The notes under the pieces: generated by a model | Told to the model about the DNA's origin: nothing | Seen by the model: the letters and a program-made list of their open reading frames with translations, nothing else | Databases searched by the model: none | NCBI RefSeq assembly: GCF_014207745.1 | Contig: NZ_JACHJB010000002.1 | Coordinates: 310,001 to 374,000, forward strand | DNA from: Nonomuraea muscovyensis | Lineage (GTDB): Bacteria > Actinomycetota > Actinomycetes > Streptosporangiales > Streptosporangiaceae | Reading direction: 5' to 3' | DNA length: 64,000 nt | Part shown: positions 8,383 through 16,818 of the stretch, one piece after another | Numbering within the stretch: position 1 is the first letter of the stretch | How the letters are laid out: every line of letters begins with the position of its first letter | Translations under genes and position numbers: made by a program

Positions 8383-9144
8383 ATGAAGCAGGTCGTCGCC
8401 GCGTTCCTGGCCGGCGTCTTCATCGCCACCCCCGCCCAGACCGCCGTGGCCCCTTCCGACCCGGTCTCCGCGCTGAAGAGCCGGATCGCGGCCGGTAAGG
8501 GTGTGACGTTCATCGACGCCACCTCCTACGTGGAGCTCTCGGGCAAGACCAAGGTCCTGAGCCGCCGGGGAACGCTCCAGTTCGGCAAGTCGGGGATCGC
8601 CGCCTCCGACGTCTCGGTCAAGGTCAGCGACCAGGACGTGGTGCGCACCGTCCTCGCCGACGAGCGCGTCATCACCATCGGAAAGGTCTCCTACACCAGG
8701 GGCGGCCTGTTCGCCGAGGTCCTGCCCAAGGGCAAGCGCTGGGTCAGGTCCGGCAAGCCGAGACCGGTCGGGGTGAGCGGTATGCTCAGCCAGCCCGTCA
8801 ACGCCGCCGAGCCGCAGACGCTCAAGGCGCTGATCTCCGCGGGGGAGCGGTCGGGCCGGACCTACGCGGGGACCATCACCTTCAGGCAGCTCTGGAAGAT
8901 CTCACCGTGGGCTCGGGTGAGCCTGCTGGGCAAGCAGGACGACGAGCGCATCCGCTACACGCTCACTCTGGGCTCCGACAATCTGCCCAGGCAGTTGGTG
9001 ACGACCTACCTGGCGCAGGGACATTGGCTCGGAAGGGTCACGGAGGGCGACGAGGTCAGCAACAAGACCGACTGCAAGGGCTGGGGCGGCCGCTACACGA
9101 TCACGCCCCCGCCCGCCGGCCAGGTCCACTCGGTCAAGAAGTAG
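8383..9144 (+). CDS. Secreted protein of unknown function
   Basis: A 253-residue exported protein. The ATG at 8383, preceded by AAGGATTT, begins a signal peptide (MKQVVAAFLAGVFIATPAQTAVA, cut here after 20 residues in likely cleavage terms) without a lipobox cysteine. The mature part is rich in beta-strand pattern (alternating polar and aliphatic residues), resembling the LppX/LolA-like proteins that actinomycetes secrete, but I cannot confirm that from sequence alone. It lies 108 bp after the histidine phosphatase and converges with a tetR gene. A start at 8326 would bury the signal peptide. Confidence 0.7.
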   Translation: MKQVVAAFLAGVFIATPAQTAVAPSDPVSALKSRIAAGKGVTFIDATSYVELSGKTKVLSRRGTLQFGKSGIAASDVSVKVSDQDVVRTVLADERVITIGKVSYTRGGLFAEVLPKGKRWVRSGKPRPVGVSGMLSQPVNAAEPQTLKALISAGERSGRTYAGTITFRQLWKISPWARVSLLGKQDDERIRYTLTLGSDNLPRQLVTTYLAQGHWLGRVTEGDEVSNKTDCKGWGGRYTITPPPAGQVHSVKK

Positions 9145-9182
9145 CCCGAGATCGGTTCGGTCCGGAGCTCGCCGGCTCATGA

Positions 9183-9833
9183 TCAGCCGCATGTCCCTTC
9201 TCGCCCCCGTTCCTCGCCGGACGGGATCGGTTGCATCCAGCCGTGCTGGACCGAGGTGTGACAGCTGTCGGGCTGGTCACCGGCGCTGATGAACAGCGCG
9301 GTCAGCATGGGGGCGCCGTAATCGAGCGTCCGGCGCGGCAGGGGGCCGCCTGCGACCAGGGAAACCAGTCCGTGGCCGATGGCCCAGCTCTGGGTCGCCA
9401 GTTCCAGCGGGTCGATGTCGGCGCGGAAGCGGTCGGCCTTCCTGCCCCGCTCGGCGGCTTGGACCAGATACTCCAGGGTCGCGTCAGCGGCCTTGAGGTC
9501 TTCGAGCTCGAAGGTGGCGTCGAACATGACCCGGTACAGGTCGGGGTGGTCCAGGGCGTTGCCGAGGTAGGCGGTGACCAGGGCGGTCAGGTCCCGCACC
9601 GGGTCCGCGGACATCGTCACCGTCGCGAACCTGGCCGCCAGCCGGGTGAAGCCCTCCTGCCGCAGGGCCTTCCACACGCCGTCCATGCCGCCGAAGTAGG
9701 TGTAGACGGCCATCGTCGACACACTGGTCCCGGCCACCAGCGAACGCAGGGTGATGGGCTCGCGGGTGCGGAGCATGTGTGCGGCCCGCTCGATGAGCAG
9801 GGTGCGGACCGCGGGATCCTTCGTCCTCGCCAT
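9183..9833 (-). CDS. TetR family transcriptional regulator
   Basis: A 216-residue TetR-type repressor. The N-terminal helix-turn-helix covers about residues 20-50 (I-T-L-R-S-L-V-A-G-T-S-V-S-T-M-A-V-Y-T-Y-F), with the recognition helix ending in the typical VYTYFGG-like sequence; the C-terminal half is the ligand-binding helical domain. The ATG at 9833 follows GGTGG closely; an ATG at 9848 is possible. It is divergent from the ridA-like gene and an 18-bp palindrome sits between them, so it most likely represses ridA, the following AhpD-like gene and itself. The ligand is unknown. Confidence 0.88.
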   Translation of the reverse strand: MARTKDPAVRTLLIERAAHMLRTREPITLRSLVAGTSVSTMAVYTYFGGMDGVWKALRQEGFTRLAARFATVTMSADPVRDLTALVTAYLGNALDHPDLYRVMFDATFELEDLKAADATLEYLVQAAERGRKADRFRADIDPLELATQSWAIGHGLVSLVAGGPLPRRTLDYGAPMLTALFISAGDQPDSCHTSVQHGWMQPIPSGEERGREGTCG

Positions 9834-9846
9834 GCCACCAGAATAC

Positions 9847-9864
9847 ATAGCATTGCACTGCTAT
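9847..9864. promoter_or_regulatory. Palindromic TetR-type operator
   Basis: ATAGCATTGCACTGCTAT reads as the same sequence on both strands at 16 of 18 positions (arms ATAGCA/TGCTAT, centre TGCA). It lies between the divergent tetR and ridA starts, where a TetR-family operator is expected. Confidence 0.7.
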
Positions 9865-9909
9865 AGTATGGGACCCCGAGCCCACGGGCTCTCACGACAA
9901 GGAGTCAGC

Positions 9910-10317
9910 ATGGCCATCACCCTGGTGAACCCCGAAGGACTGCCGAAGGTCGACCTCTACCGGCAGGTGTCGGTCGCCACCGGATCGAGGCAGGTGTTCA
10001 TCGCCGGCCAGGTCGCCCGCGATGCCGACGGCGGCAGAGTCGGCGAAGGCGACCTCGCGGCCCAGGTCGAGCAGTGCTATCTCAACATCGGCACCGCCCT
10101 GGCCGAGGTCGGCGGCTCCTTCGACGACGTGGTGAAACTGACCGTCTACCTCGTCGACTGGACCCCCGACAAGATGCCGCTGTTCGCGGAGGGGGTCGCC
10201 CGGGCCGCCGCGAAGCTGGGCCGCACCCCGGTCGCGCCGCTCACCGGGGTGGGCGTCGCCGCACTGGCGGAGCCTGACCTCCTGGTCGAGGTCGAGGCCA
10301 CGGCGGTCATCGACTGA
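9910..10317 (+). CDS. RidA family protein (enamine/imine deaminase)
   Basis: A 135-residue RidA/YjgF-type protein. Members hydrolyse reactive enamine or imine intermediates, releasing ammonia. The pattern V-F-I-A-G-Q-V-A near residue 31 and the later E-V-E-A-T-A-V-I end are typical, and the length is right for the trimer-forming family. The ATG at 9910 has a strong AAGGAG six bases upstream. It is divergent from the TetR regulator with a clear operator between them, and 128 bp upstream of an AhpD-like gene. Whether it is a true deaminase or an Rid subfamily with another job cannot be told. Confidence 0.9.
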   Translation: MAITLVNPEGLPKVDLYRQVSVATGSRQVFIAGQVARDADGGRVGEGDLAAQVEQCYLNIGTALAEVGGSFDDVVKLTVYLVDWTPDKMPLFAEGVARAAAKLGRTPVAPLTGVGVAALAEPDLLVEVEATAVID

Positions 10318-10445
10318 ACACACGGCGACGAGGCGGCCGGTCCGTGCCTACCGCGCAGAGACGCAGATCACATGGGCCGGCGGTCACGTTCTGCTGGGCC
10401 GATCCGTCAGTGGGGTGTAACCGTACGAACGGCGAGGAGATCACC

Positions 10446-10919
10446 ATGGACGCCCGTTTCCACTACTACGGCAACACCGTCGCGGCGAAGTTCGCGAAGT
10501 ACATCAACTCGGCGGGCAAGGTCGTGTCTGACTCGTCCCTGCCGGCCGCGACGCAGGAGCTGGTGAAGATCCGTGCCAGCCAGATCAACGGCTGCGCCTA
10601 CTGCACCGACATGCACACCAAGGACGCCGCGCACGCCGGGGAGACCTCGGTGCGGCTCAACCTGGTCGCGGCCTGGCGGGAGACGACGGTCTTCACCGAC
10701 GCCGAGCGTGCCGCCCTGGAGCTCACCGAGCAGGGCACCCGCATCGCCGACGCCGCCGGCGGTGTCAGCGACGAGGTCTGGGCGAACGCCGCCAAGCACT
10801 ACGACGAGGACCAGCTCGCCGCCCTGGTGTCCCTCATCGCCCTCATCAACGCCTACAACCGGATGAACGTCATCATCCAGCAGCCTGCCGGCGACTACCA
10901 GCCCGGCCAGTGGGGATAA
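10446..10919 (+). CDS. Carboxymuconolactone decarboxylase (AhpD-like) protein
   Basis: A 157-residue AhpD-like protein. The redox centre C50-A-Y-C53-T-D-M-H57 is exactly the CxxC-x3-H arrangement of AhpD, in which the two cysteines and the histidine act as an alkylhydroperoxidase-type thiol relay. A preceding E-L-V-K-I-R-A-S-Q-I-N-G-C helix completes the motif. The ATG at 10446 has GAGGAGA upstream. It follows ridA on the same strand and may share its TetR control. The physiological electron donor is not evident, since no AhpC partner of the usual kind is adjacent. Confidence 0.9.
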   Translation: MDARFHYYGNTVAAKFAKYINSAGKVVSDSSLPAATQELVKIRASQINGCAYCTDMHTKDAAHAGETSVRLNLVAAWRETTVFTDAERAALELTEQGTRIADAAGGVSDEVWANAAKHYDEDQLAALVSLIALINAYNRMNVIIQQPAGDYQPGQWG

Positions 10920-11071
10920 CCCCGATCCGGGTCGGGCGGGCACCCAGGGAACCATCGCCTGAAACCGCGGGAACCGGCGAAATACCCTGCAATCTGCCGT
11001 AATCAGAGGGCTATTTCCCGGCATGAGGATGACGTTCAGGGGATCAGGGTCTCGAGTGGACGGAGCGTCAC

Positions 11072-11515
11072 ATGCCGGACGTCCACCAGACGATTCAGCG
11101 CCGGCAGAACATCCACAACGCGGCTCTGCCGCTGAACGTCATCCCATGCACCGCCCCCGCGTATGACCACTCGACCAAGGGCGAGCCCGGTACGTGGCTC
11201 TACCTGGAGGGATTCACGGTCACGCTCGGCGGCGACACCTATACCGGGCACCTCACGGTCACGAAGAAGCCGACCAGGAGCCCCGCCGGAGCATCCTGGA
11301 CCTCCTGTCACCTCACTGTCGACAGAAAGGGAAAAGACCACGTCTTCTACGAAGTGGACGACGCCGGAGACGCGTGGGTCACTCAAACGCTGCTCGACTT
11401 CGACGGGAAGCAGAAGAACGGCAAGGCGCACTACAAGAACGATCAGATCAACGACGCGGGCGTCAAGGACGAGATCAAGCATGATCTGGACCTCGTCTTC
11501 GCCCACCTCGCATAG
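11072..11515 (+). CDS. Hypothetical protein, 147 residues
   Basis: A cytoplasmic, charged, soluble-looking protein with no signal peptide or membrane segment. It contains a W-L-Y-L-E-G-F-T-V-T-L-G-G stretch, suggesting beta strands, and a Lys/Asp-rich C-terminal third. The ATG at 11072 has GGAG at good spacing. I do not recognise a family. It stands alone between the AhpD-like gene and a convergent sigma factor, with a strong hairpin just after its stop, which supports it as a real transcribed gene. Confidence 0.6.
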   Translation: MPDVHQTIQRRQNIHNAALPLNVIPCTAPAYDHSTKGEPGTWLYLEGFTVTLGGDTYTGHLTVTKKPTRSPAGASWTSCHLTVDRKGKDHVFYEVDDAGDAWVTQTLLDFDGKQKNGKAHYKNDQINDAGVKDEIKHDLDLVFAHLA

Positions 11516-11525
11516 GCGGTGTTTC

Positions 11526-11559
11526 GCGGATCAGGAGGTTGTCCGGCCTCCTGATCCGC
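11526..11559. terminator. Bidirectional hairpin terminator
   Basis: GCGGATCAGGAGG (11526-11538) and CCTCCTGATCCGC (11547-11559) pair perfectly over 13 bp around an 8-base loop. It sits between the convergent gene at 11072-11515 and the sigJ-like gene, so it can end transcripts from both sides. No long T run follows, which is usual for GC-rich actinomycetes. Confidence 0.7.
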
Positions 11560-11637
11560 TGATTCGCGCACCGCTGTGGGCTCGGATGTCGCAGGGCCTT
11601 GTCGGTCCGGTCCGGGGCCCGCGGCCGGCTCCTGCGG

Positions 11638-12576
11638 TCAGTTCGCGGGTCGGTGGGCCTGGTTGGCCTCGCGGAGGGCCGCCCAGACGTCCGCCACGGC
11701 ACCAATATGCCCGAGTTTGTCGGGATTGATCACTGTGCGGATCGCCTGGATACGCCCGTCGAGGATGTCGAGCGCCAGGGCGTTGAGCACCTTGCCGTCC
11801 CGGTCGCGGAAGATCGCACCCGGCTGGCCGTTCACCTGCTGCGGCTCCACCACGCCACCGATCCGGGCGAACTGCGAGGCGAGCCAGGCGAGGACCCGGG
11901 CCACGTCCTCGGGGCCGATGACGCTGGTGGTCCATTGCGGGGTCTTGCCGCCGCCGTCGCCGACCAGGGTGACGTCGGCGGCCAGCAGCTCGGTCAGCCC
12001 GTCGACGTCGCCTTCTTTGAAGGCGTCGAAGAATCGTCCGGCCAGTTGTTCGCGTTCTTTGCGGTCGGCTGCGAACCGGGGCCGGCCGGCGTCCATGTGG
12101 CGGCGGGCCTGCATCGCGAGCTGGCGGCACGCGGCCTCCGATCTTTCCACCGCCGAGGCGATCTCCCGGAAGCTGAACCCGAACACCTCCCGCAGCACGA
12201 ACACCGCGCGCTCCAGCGGACTGAGCCGCTCCAGCAGCAGCAGGGCCGCCATCGACACCGAGTCGGCCAGTTCCGCCGAGCGCTCGGGGTCGGAGTAGGG
12301 GTCGGTCAGCAGCGGCTCGGGGAACCACGGCCCGACGTACTCCTCGCGCCGGACGCGGGCCGAGCGCAGCACATCGATCGAGATCCGGCTCACCGTGGCC
12401 GACAGGAACGCCTTGGCCGACCTGGGCTCGGTCGGGGAGGTCTCGTAGCGCAGCCAGGTCTCCTGGACCGCGTCCTCGGCCTCGCCCACGCCGCCCAGGA
12501 TCCGGTAGGCGATCGCGAACAGCAGCGGCCGCAACTCCTGGAACTCCTCCGCCCGGGACTCCTCGACTCGCCTCAC
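11638..12576 (-). CDS. sigJ: ECF41-type sigma factor SigJ-like
   Basis: A 312-residue ECF sigma factor of the SigJ/ECF41 group, which carries its own regulator: sigma regions 2 and 4 (about residues 1-170; region 2 in G-G-V-G-E-A-E-D-A-V-Q-E, region 4 near F-S-F-R-E-I-A-S-A-V) are followed by a SnoaL-like domain (about 185-312, containing V-N-G-Q-P-G-A-I-F-R-D-R-D-G-K). In this group the C-terminal domain controls activity in place of a separate anti-sigma factor. The GTG at 12576 has GAGGAG upstream. It is followed on the complementary strand order by a short-chain dehydrogenase gene just upstream (12677-13402), a typical ECF41 partner that it may control. A second copy begins at the right end of the window. 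Confidence 0.92.
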   Translation of the reverse strand: MRRVEESRAEEFQELRPLLFAIAYRILGGVGEAEDAVQETWLRYETSPTEPRSAKAFLSATVSRISIDVLRSARVRREEYVGPWFPEPLLTDPYSDPERSAELADSVSMAALLLLERLSPLERAVFVLREVFGFSFREIASAVERSEAACRQLAMQARRHMDAGRPRFAADRKEREQLAGRFFDAFKEGDVDGLTELLAADVTLVGDGGGKTPQWTTSVIGPEDVARVLAWLASQFARIGGVVEPQQVNGQPGAIFRDRDGKVLNALALDILDGRIQAIRTVINPDKLGHIGAVADVWAALREANQAHRPAN

Positions 12577-12676
12577 GCCGGCTCCTCCTCGAAACCCCGC
12601 CGCCACGACGGGCAACGCATCTCCCGGCCGGGCGCACAGGTGTGCGCCCGGTCTTCGGGTCGAGGTGCGTCCATGA

Positions 12677-13402
12677 CTACCAGGGCACCTCGCCGTCGTC
12701 GTCGAAGAAGCGGCCGGTAGGCCCGTCACCTTCGAGGGTCGCCAGCCGCACGGCGATCGCCGCGCCCTGTGCCGCGGTCCGGGGGATGGGGAAACCGAGT
12801 TGATTGCTGAAGTCCGTGGCGCACAGTCCCGGGGCGACCGCGTTGACCGCGATGCCGTGCTCCCGGAGCTCTATCGCGTACTGCACGGTGAGGGCGTTCA
12901 GCGCCGCCTTGGACGTCGGATAGTCGACATGCGCCGGCAGAGCGAGCTCGGCCGTCCGCGTCATCGACCCCCAATCGCTGGAGACGTTGATGATGCGGCC
13001 CGTCGCGGATCGTCCGAGCAGGGGCAGCATGGCGTTGGTGACCCTGATCACGCCGAACACGTTGGTGTCGAAGACCTCGCGCACGACGTCGAGGTCGGCC
13101 TCGCTGGGCGGATGGTGGACTCCCCCCGCCGTACCGGCGTTGTTGACCAGGACATCGAGACGTCCGAAACGCTCGTCGACGTGCGCTGCGGCGGCCCCGA
13201 TCGTGGCCGGATCGGTGACGTCGAGCGCGATCGGATGCACGTCGAGGCCGTCGGCGCGCAACGCCGCCGCCGCCTTCTCGCGCCGCTCCGGGTCCCTCGC
13301 ACCGAGCAGTACCGTCATCCCGCGCTCGGCCAGCGACCTGACGATCTCCCGTCCGATTCCTTTGTTCGCGCCCGTGATCAGCGCGATCATGGACTCGGTC
13401 AT
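12677..13402 (-). CDS. Short-chain dehydrogenase/reductase
   Basis: A 241-residue NAD(P)-dependent oxidoreductase of the classical SDR family. The cofactor motif is T-G-A-N-K-G-I-G (about residues 10-17), the structural N-N-A-G is at about 87-90, and the catalytic Y161-P-T-S-K165 is intact. The ATG at 13402 follows GAGGAGT. It lies directly upstream of the sigJ-like gene on the same strand with 100 bp between, so the two form the SDR plus ECF41 sigma unit seen in many actinomycetes. The substrate is unknown. A related SDR (60620-61363) shares the GxNKGxG motif and the stretch after it. Confidence 0.9.
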   Translation of the reverse strand: MTESMIALITGANKGIGREIVRSLAERGMTVLLGARDPERREKAAAALRADGLDVHPIALDVTDPATIGAAAAHVDERFGRLDVLVNNAGTAGGVHHPPSEADLDVVREVFDTNVFGVIRVTNAMLPLLGRSATGRIINVSSDWGSMTRTAELALPAHVDYPTSKAALNALTVQYAIELREHGIAVNAVAPGLCATDFSNQLGFPIPRTAAQGAAIAVRLATLEGDGPTGRFFDDDGEVPW

Positions 13403-13623
13403 GATGAACTCCTCTGTCGTCGCCCATGGTGGAGACCTGAGACGGTCTCCCAACCCTGAGACGAGACAGCTCGGCCAGACGTGAGATGGACGGATGTGAC
13501 GTGCGTCTCCCTGCCGGACAATCCCTCCCCGGGGCCGTCCGGGCCCGTCGTCCGCCCACCGCGGAGGTCGTCGAGATGTGATATCGGGCGAACGGGGCAG
13601 GTTGCCACAGCCAGGTGTGACTC

Positions 13624-13653
13624 TTGACATACCGGATGCGGCGCGCCTAGCCT
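13624..13653 (+). promoter_or_regulatory. Predicted promoter of the glycerol-phosphate operon
   Basis: TTGACA at 13624-13629 and TAGCCT at 13648-13653 are separated by 18 bp and fit a vegetative-type actinobacterial promoter. Transcription would begin near 13660, a few bases before a large hairpin. Confidence 0.55.
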
Positions 13654-13666
13654 CACCCCAATCGAC

Positions 13667-13710
13667 AGGCACAGACGAAGACACCCTGTCAGCGGTCTTC
13701 GTCTGTGCCT
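13667..13710 (+). terminator. Leader hairpin, candidate GlpP-controlled attenuator
   Basis: AGGCACAGACGAAGAC (13667-13682) and GTCTTCGTCTGTGCCT (13695-13710) are perfectly complementary over 16 bp, with a 12-base loop, and the RNA then reads UUUGUCGUU. This looks like an intrinsic terminator in the 5' leader, 53 bases before the first start codon of an operon whose last gene encodes a GlpP-like antiterminator. In Bacillus subtilis GlpP acts on just such a leader ahead of glpD. The regulatory role is inferred. Confidence 0.72.
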
Positions 13711-13763
13711 TTGTCGTTCCCGGACCGCTGGCCAGGGTTTCGACCACCCGAAAGGCGGCGGGC

Positions 13764-15197
13764 ATGCACGACCCGGCGAGCACGAGAACCACGGTCATCA
13801 GCAGCGCAGGAGACGCGGCCGACCTCATCGACACCCTCAAGACCCTGAGCGGCCGGGCCAACGGCATCTGGTTCCTGGCTCTGGCGGGCCTGTTCCTGGA
13901 CGCCTACTCCAACGCCGCGCTCGGAGCCGGTCTGGCCCCCATGGTCAAGCAACTCGGCCTGTCTCCCACGCAGGTCGGGCTGCTCACGGCGATGGCCCCG
14001 GCGATCGCGATCGTCTCCAACCCGTTCGGCGGCTGGCTCGCCGCCCGCATCGGCCGGATCAAGCCGCTGCTGATGACGAAGGTGGTCTTCGCCGCCGGCG
14101 CCCTGCTCACCGCCGCAGGCTCGGACTTCCAGACGGTCTTCGCCGGGCGCACCCTGGTGGGCATCGCCTACGGCATCGACTTCGCGGTGGCCATGGCGCT
14201 GCTCGCCGAGTACACCCCGGCCTCGCTCAAGGGCAGGCTCAACTTCTGGCAGGGCGTCTGGTACACCGCGACGACCACCAACCTGCTCCTCACACTGCTG
14301 TTCTACAAGTTCGACGTGGGCGCCGACATCTGGCGCTGGTCCGTCAGCTCCTCGGCCGTCTTCGCCCTGGTCCTGTTCGTGCTGCAACTCCTCTTCCTGG
14401 TGGAGAGCCCCACCTGGCTGGCCTCCAAGGGCAGGCTGCGGGAGTCCGTGGCCAACCTGCGCCGCATGTACGGCTTCGCCGCCCAGGAGGGACCGATGGC
14501 GTCCGGCCAGGCGGAGGAGGCCCGGCACCAGGTCGGGCTCCGCGACGCGGGCGTCCTGTTCCGCCGCCCCTACCTGCCCCGGACCATGCTGTCCACGGCG
14601 ATCTCCCTCACCCAGGCCATGCAGTACTTCGCCGTGGGCTGGTACCTGCCGGTGATCAGCCTTGAGCTGTTCGGCAGGGAGTTCGAGAAGGCGACCGCGG
14701 GCGCCATGGCGTTCAACGCGGTCGGCATCGTCGGCGGTTGCCTGTCGGCCTACTTCGGCCGCCGGATCGGGCTGCGGGTCAGCTCGATGGCGGGATACGC
14801 CGTGGTGTTCGTCGCGCTGCTGGTCATGGGGGCCACGTTCAAGCAGCTTCCCGTCGCCCTGGCGGCGCTGCTGCCCGTGCTGTTCATCTTCTTCCACTCC
14901 GCGGGGCCCGGCCCGAACGGCAAGTCGATCGCGGCGCTGTCCTACCGCAGTGACATCCGCACGCTGGGCACCGGCGTGACCGGCATGCTCGGCAGCTTCG
15001 GCTCGGTCGCCGGCCTGTACCTGTTCCCGCAACTGCAGTCCGGCATCGGAGTCGGCAACAGCCTGATGGTGCTGTCCGTGGTGCCGCTGGCCGGCCTGCT
15101 CACCTGCCTGGCGATCAAGTGGGACCCGACACGTGCGGCGGTCAACCTGGAGCAGGAGCCGATCCACCTCCAGCAGCGCCAGCCGGTGTCGGCCTGA
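13764..15197 (+). CDS. MFS transporter, sugar porter-like
   Basis: A 477-residue integral membrane transporter of the major facilitator superfamily with about 12 predicted membrane segments. The loop after segment 2 reads G-G-W-L-A-A-R-I-G-R-I-K, the MFS signature in the right place, and the central cytoplasmic loop lies around residues 215-265 (S-P-T-W-L-A-S-K-G-R-L-R-E-S). It is the first gene of the glycerol-phosphate operon, after the leader hairpin. There is no GlpF, so this is the likely uptake system for the operon's substrate, a polyol or a phosphodiester. The ATG at 13764 has GGCGG upstream; the earlier in-frame ATG lies inside the promoter. Confidence 0.88.
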   Translation: MHDPASTRTTVISSAGDAADLIDTLKTLSGRANGIWFLALAGLFLDAYSNAALGAGLAPMVKQLGLSPTQVGLLTAMAPAIAIVSNPFGGWLAARIGRIKPLLMTKVVFAAGALLTAAGSDFQTVFAGRTLVGIAYGIDFAVAMALLAEYTPASLKGRLNFWQGVWYTATTTNLLLTLLFYKFDVGADIWRWSVSSSAVFALVLFVLQLLFLVESPTWLASKGRLRESVANLRRMYGFAAQEGPMASGQAEEARHQVGLRDAGVLFRRPYLPRTMLSTAISLTQAMQYFAVGWYLPVISLELFGREFEKATAGAMAFNAVGIVGGCLSAYFGRRIGLRVSSMAGYAVVFVALLVMGATFKQLPVALAALLPVLFIFFHSAGPGPNGKSIAALSYRSDIRTLGTGVTGMLGSFGSVAGLYLFPQLQSGIGVGNSLMVLSVVPLAGLLTCLAIKWDPTRAAVNLEQEPIHLQQRQPVSA

Positions 15198-15228
15198 TCC
15201 CGCCCGCACGACGAAAGGACCTTCGCAG

Positions 15229-16818
15229 ATGACCAGGGAACGCCGCCGCGGCGTGCTCGGCATCGATGAGGGCACCACGGGCACCCGCGCGGCCGTCGTC
15301 CTGGACGACGGCGGCGCGGCCCCGCCCGCATACCTGCCCATCTCGGTCAGCTCGCCCGACCACCTGCGTGTCGAGCAGGACGGCGCGGAGATCTGGGAGC
15401 GCACCGTCCAGGTCTGCCGCGAGGCCCTGGCCTGGGCCGCCGCCCACCAGGTGGAGATCACCGGAGTCTCGATCTCCACCCAGCGCGCGACGGTCCTGCT
15501 GTGGGACACCGTGACGGGCCGGCCGCTCAGCCGGGCCGTGGTCTGGCAGGACCGCAGGTACGCCGCGCGGCTGCGGGAGTGGGAACCCGAGTGGGACGCC
15601 CACCTCGCCGAGCACACCGGCCGGCCGGTCGGCTCACGCGCGCCGCTGCTGTGGGCGGCGGAGGAGATCGCCCGCGACGAGGTCGTCCGCCGGGCGCACG
15701 CGGCGGGCAGGCTGGCGTTCGGCTCGATCGACACCTGGCTGGTGTGGAAGCTCACCGGAGGTGCGCGCCACGTCATGTCCGCCACGAACGCCGTCGCCGC
15801 GGGCGCCTACGATCTGCGCACCGGTGACTGGCACGAGCCCTGGGTCACGTTCCTCGGCTGCCCACCGGACGTGCTGCCCCGGATCCTCGACGAGGACGGC
15901 GACTTCGGCGCGACCGACCCGGCGGTTCTCGGCGTGCGGCTGCCCATCCTGTCCGTCATGGGCGACCAGCACGCGGCGATGCTCGCGCTCGGCGCGCACC
16001 GGCCCGGTCAGGCCATGTGCGTCCACGGGACGGGAACGTTCCTCGACGCCGTCGCGGGTGAGCGGCCGCCGACCCAGCGCCGCCCGGTGCCCGGGGTGCT
16101 CACCCTGGTCGGCTGGCGCTCGCGCGGTGTCGCGGTGTTCAGCGTGGAGGGGTTCGCCGCGACGACCGGCTCCGCGCTGCGCTGGCTGTGCGACGAGATC
16201 GGCCTGTTCGAGTCGCCACGCGAGCTGGCCAGGCTGGCCCGCGAGCACCCCGGGCCCTCCCGGGTGACCTTCCTGCCGGCCCTCGCCGGGCTGCGCACCC
16301 CCGTGTGGGCGCCCGAGGCGACCGGGCTGCTGGCCGGCCTCAGCCTGTCCACCACCCGGGCGGAGCTGGCCCGCGGCGTCCTCGACGGCATCGCGCACTC
16401 CGTGTGCGACCTGCTGGAGGGCGTGGAGGAGGCGATGGGGCAGCCGGTCACCGAGCTGTTCTGCGGCGGCGGGCTCGCTTCCAGCGACGTCCTGATGTCC
16501 AGCCAGGCCGGCCTGCTCGGCCGGTCGGTGCGGCGCGCCCACGACCACGAGAGCGCCAGCCTGCGCGGCGCCGCCTATCTCGGTGGCGTGCGCGCGGGGC
16601 TGTGGCCGAGCGTCCCGGCGGCGGTCGCCGCGCTCCCGGCCGCGCCCGCCTTCGAACCGTCCCTGCCCGACCCCGAACGCCAGGAGAGCCGCGCCGCCTG
16701 GCGTGACCTGCTGGCCCGCCACATCCCGGTCCCGCCGCCCGCCCCCCGCCGGCCGTCCACGCCGCCGCCCGGCCCCGGCGGCCCCCGACCCGACTCACCG
16801 GAGGAATCAACGTCGTGA
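15229..16818 (+). CDS. FGGY-family carbohydrate kinase (glycerol kinase-like)
   Basis: A 529-residue FGGY kinase that would phosphorylate a polyol with ATP. D-E-G-T-T-G-T-R (about 13-20) is the glycerol-kinase-like phosphate loop, A-V-V-W-Q-D-R-R (103-110) and G-D-Q-H-A-A with the catalytic Asp (about 245) match glycerol kinases. However, the R-E pair that holds glycerol in GlpK is R86-A87 here, and the Tyr region is V-G-S-R-A-P. The substrate may therefore differ from glycerol. The C-terminal 30 residues are Pro-rich. The ATG at 15229 follows AAAGGA, 31 bp after the transporter. Its stop overlaps the next start by GTGA. Confidence 0.86.
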   Translation: MTRERRRGVLGIDEGTTGTRAAVVLDDGGAAPPAYLPISVSSPDHLRVEQDGAEIWERTVQVCREALAWAAAHQVEITGVSISTQRATVLLWDTVTGRPLSRAVVWQDRRYAARLREWEPEWDAHLAEHTGRPVGSRAPLLWAAEEIARDEVVRRAHAAGRLAFGSIDTWLVWKLTGGARHVMSATNAVAAGAYDLRTGDWHEPWVTFLGCPPDVLPRILDEDGDFGATDPAVLGVRLPILSVMGDQHAAMLALGAHRPGQAMCVHGTGTFLDAVAGERPPTQRRPVPGVLTLVGWRSRGVAVFSVEGFAATTGSALRWLCDEIGLFESPRELARLAREHPGPSRVTFLPALAGLRTPVWAPEATGLLAGLSLSTTRAELARGVLDGIAHSVCDLLEGVEEAMGQPVTELFCGGGLASSDVLMSSQAGLLGRSVRRAHDHESASLRGAAYLGGVRAGLWPSVPAAVAALPAAPAFEPSLPDPERQESRAAWRDLLARHIPVPPPAPRRPSTPPPGPGGPRPDSPEESTS

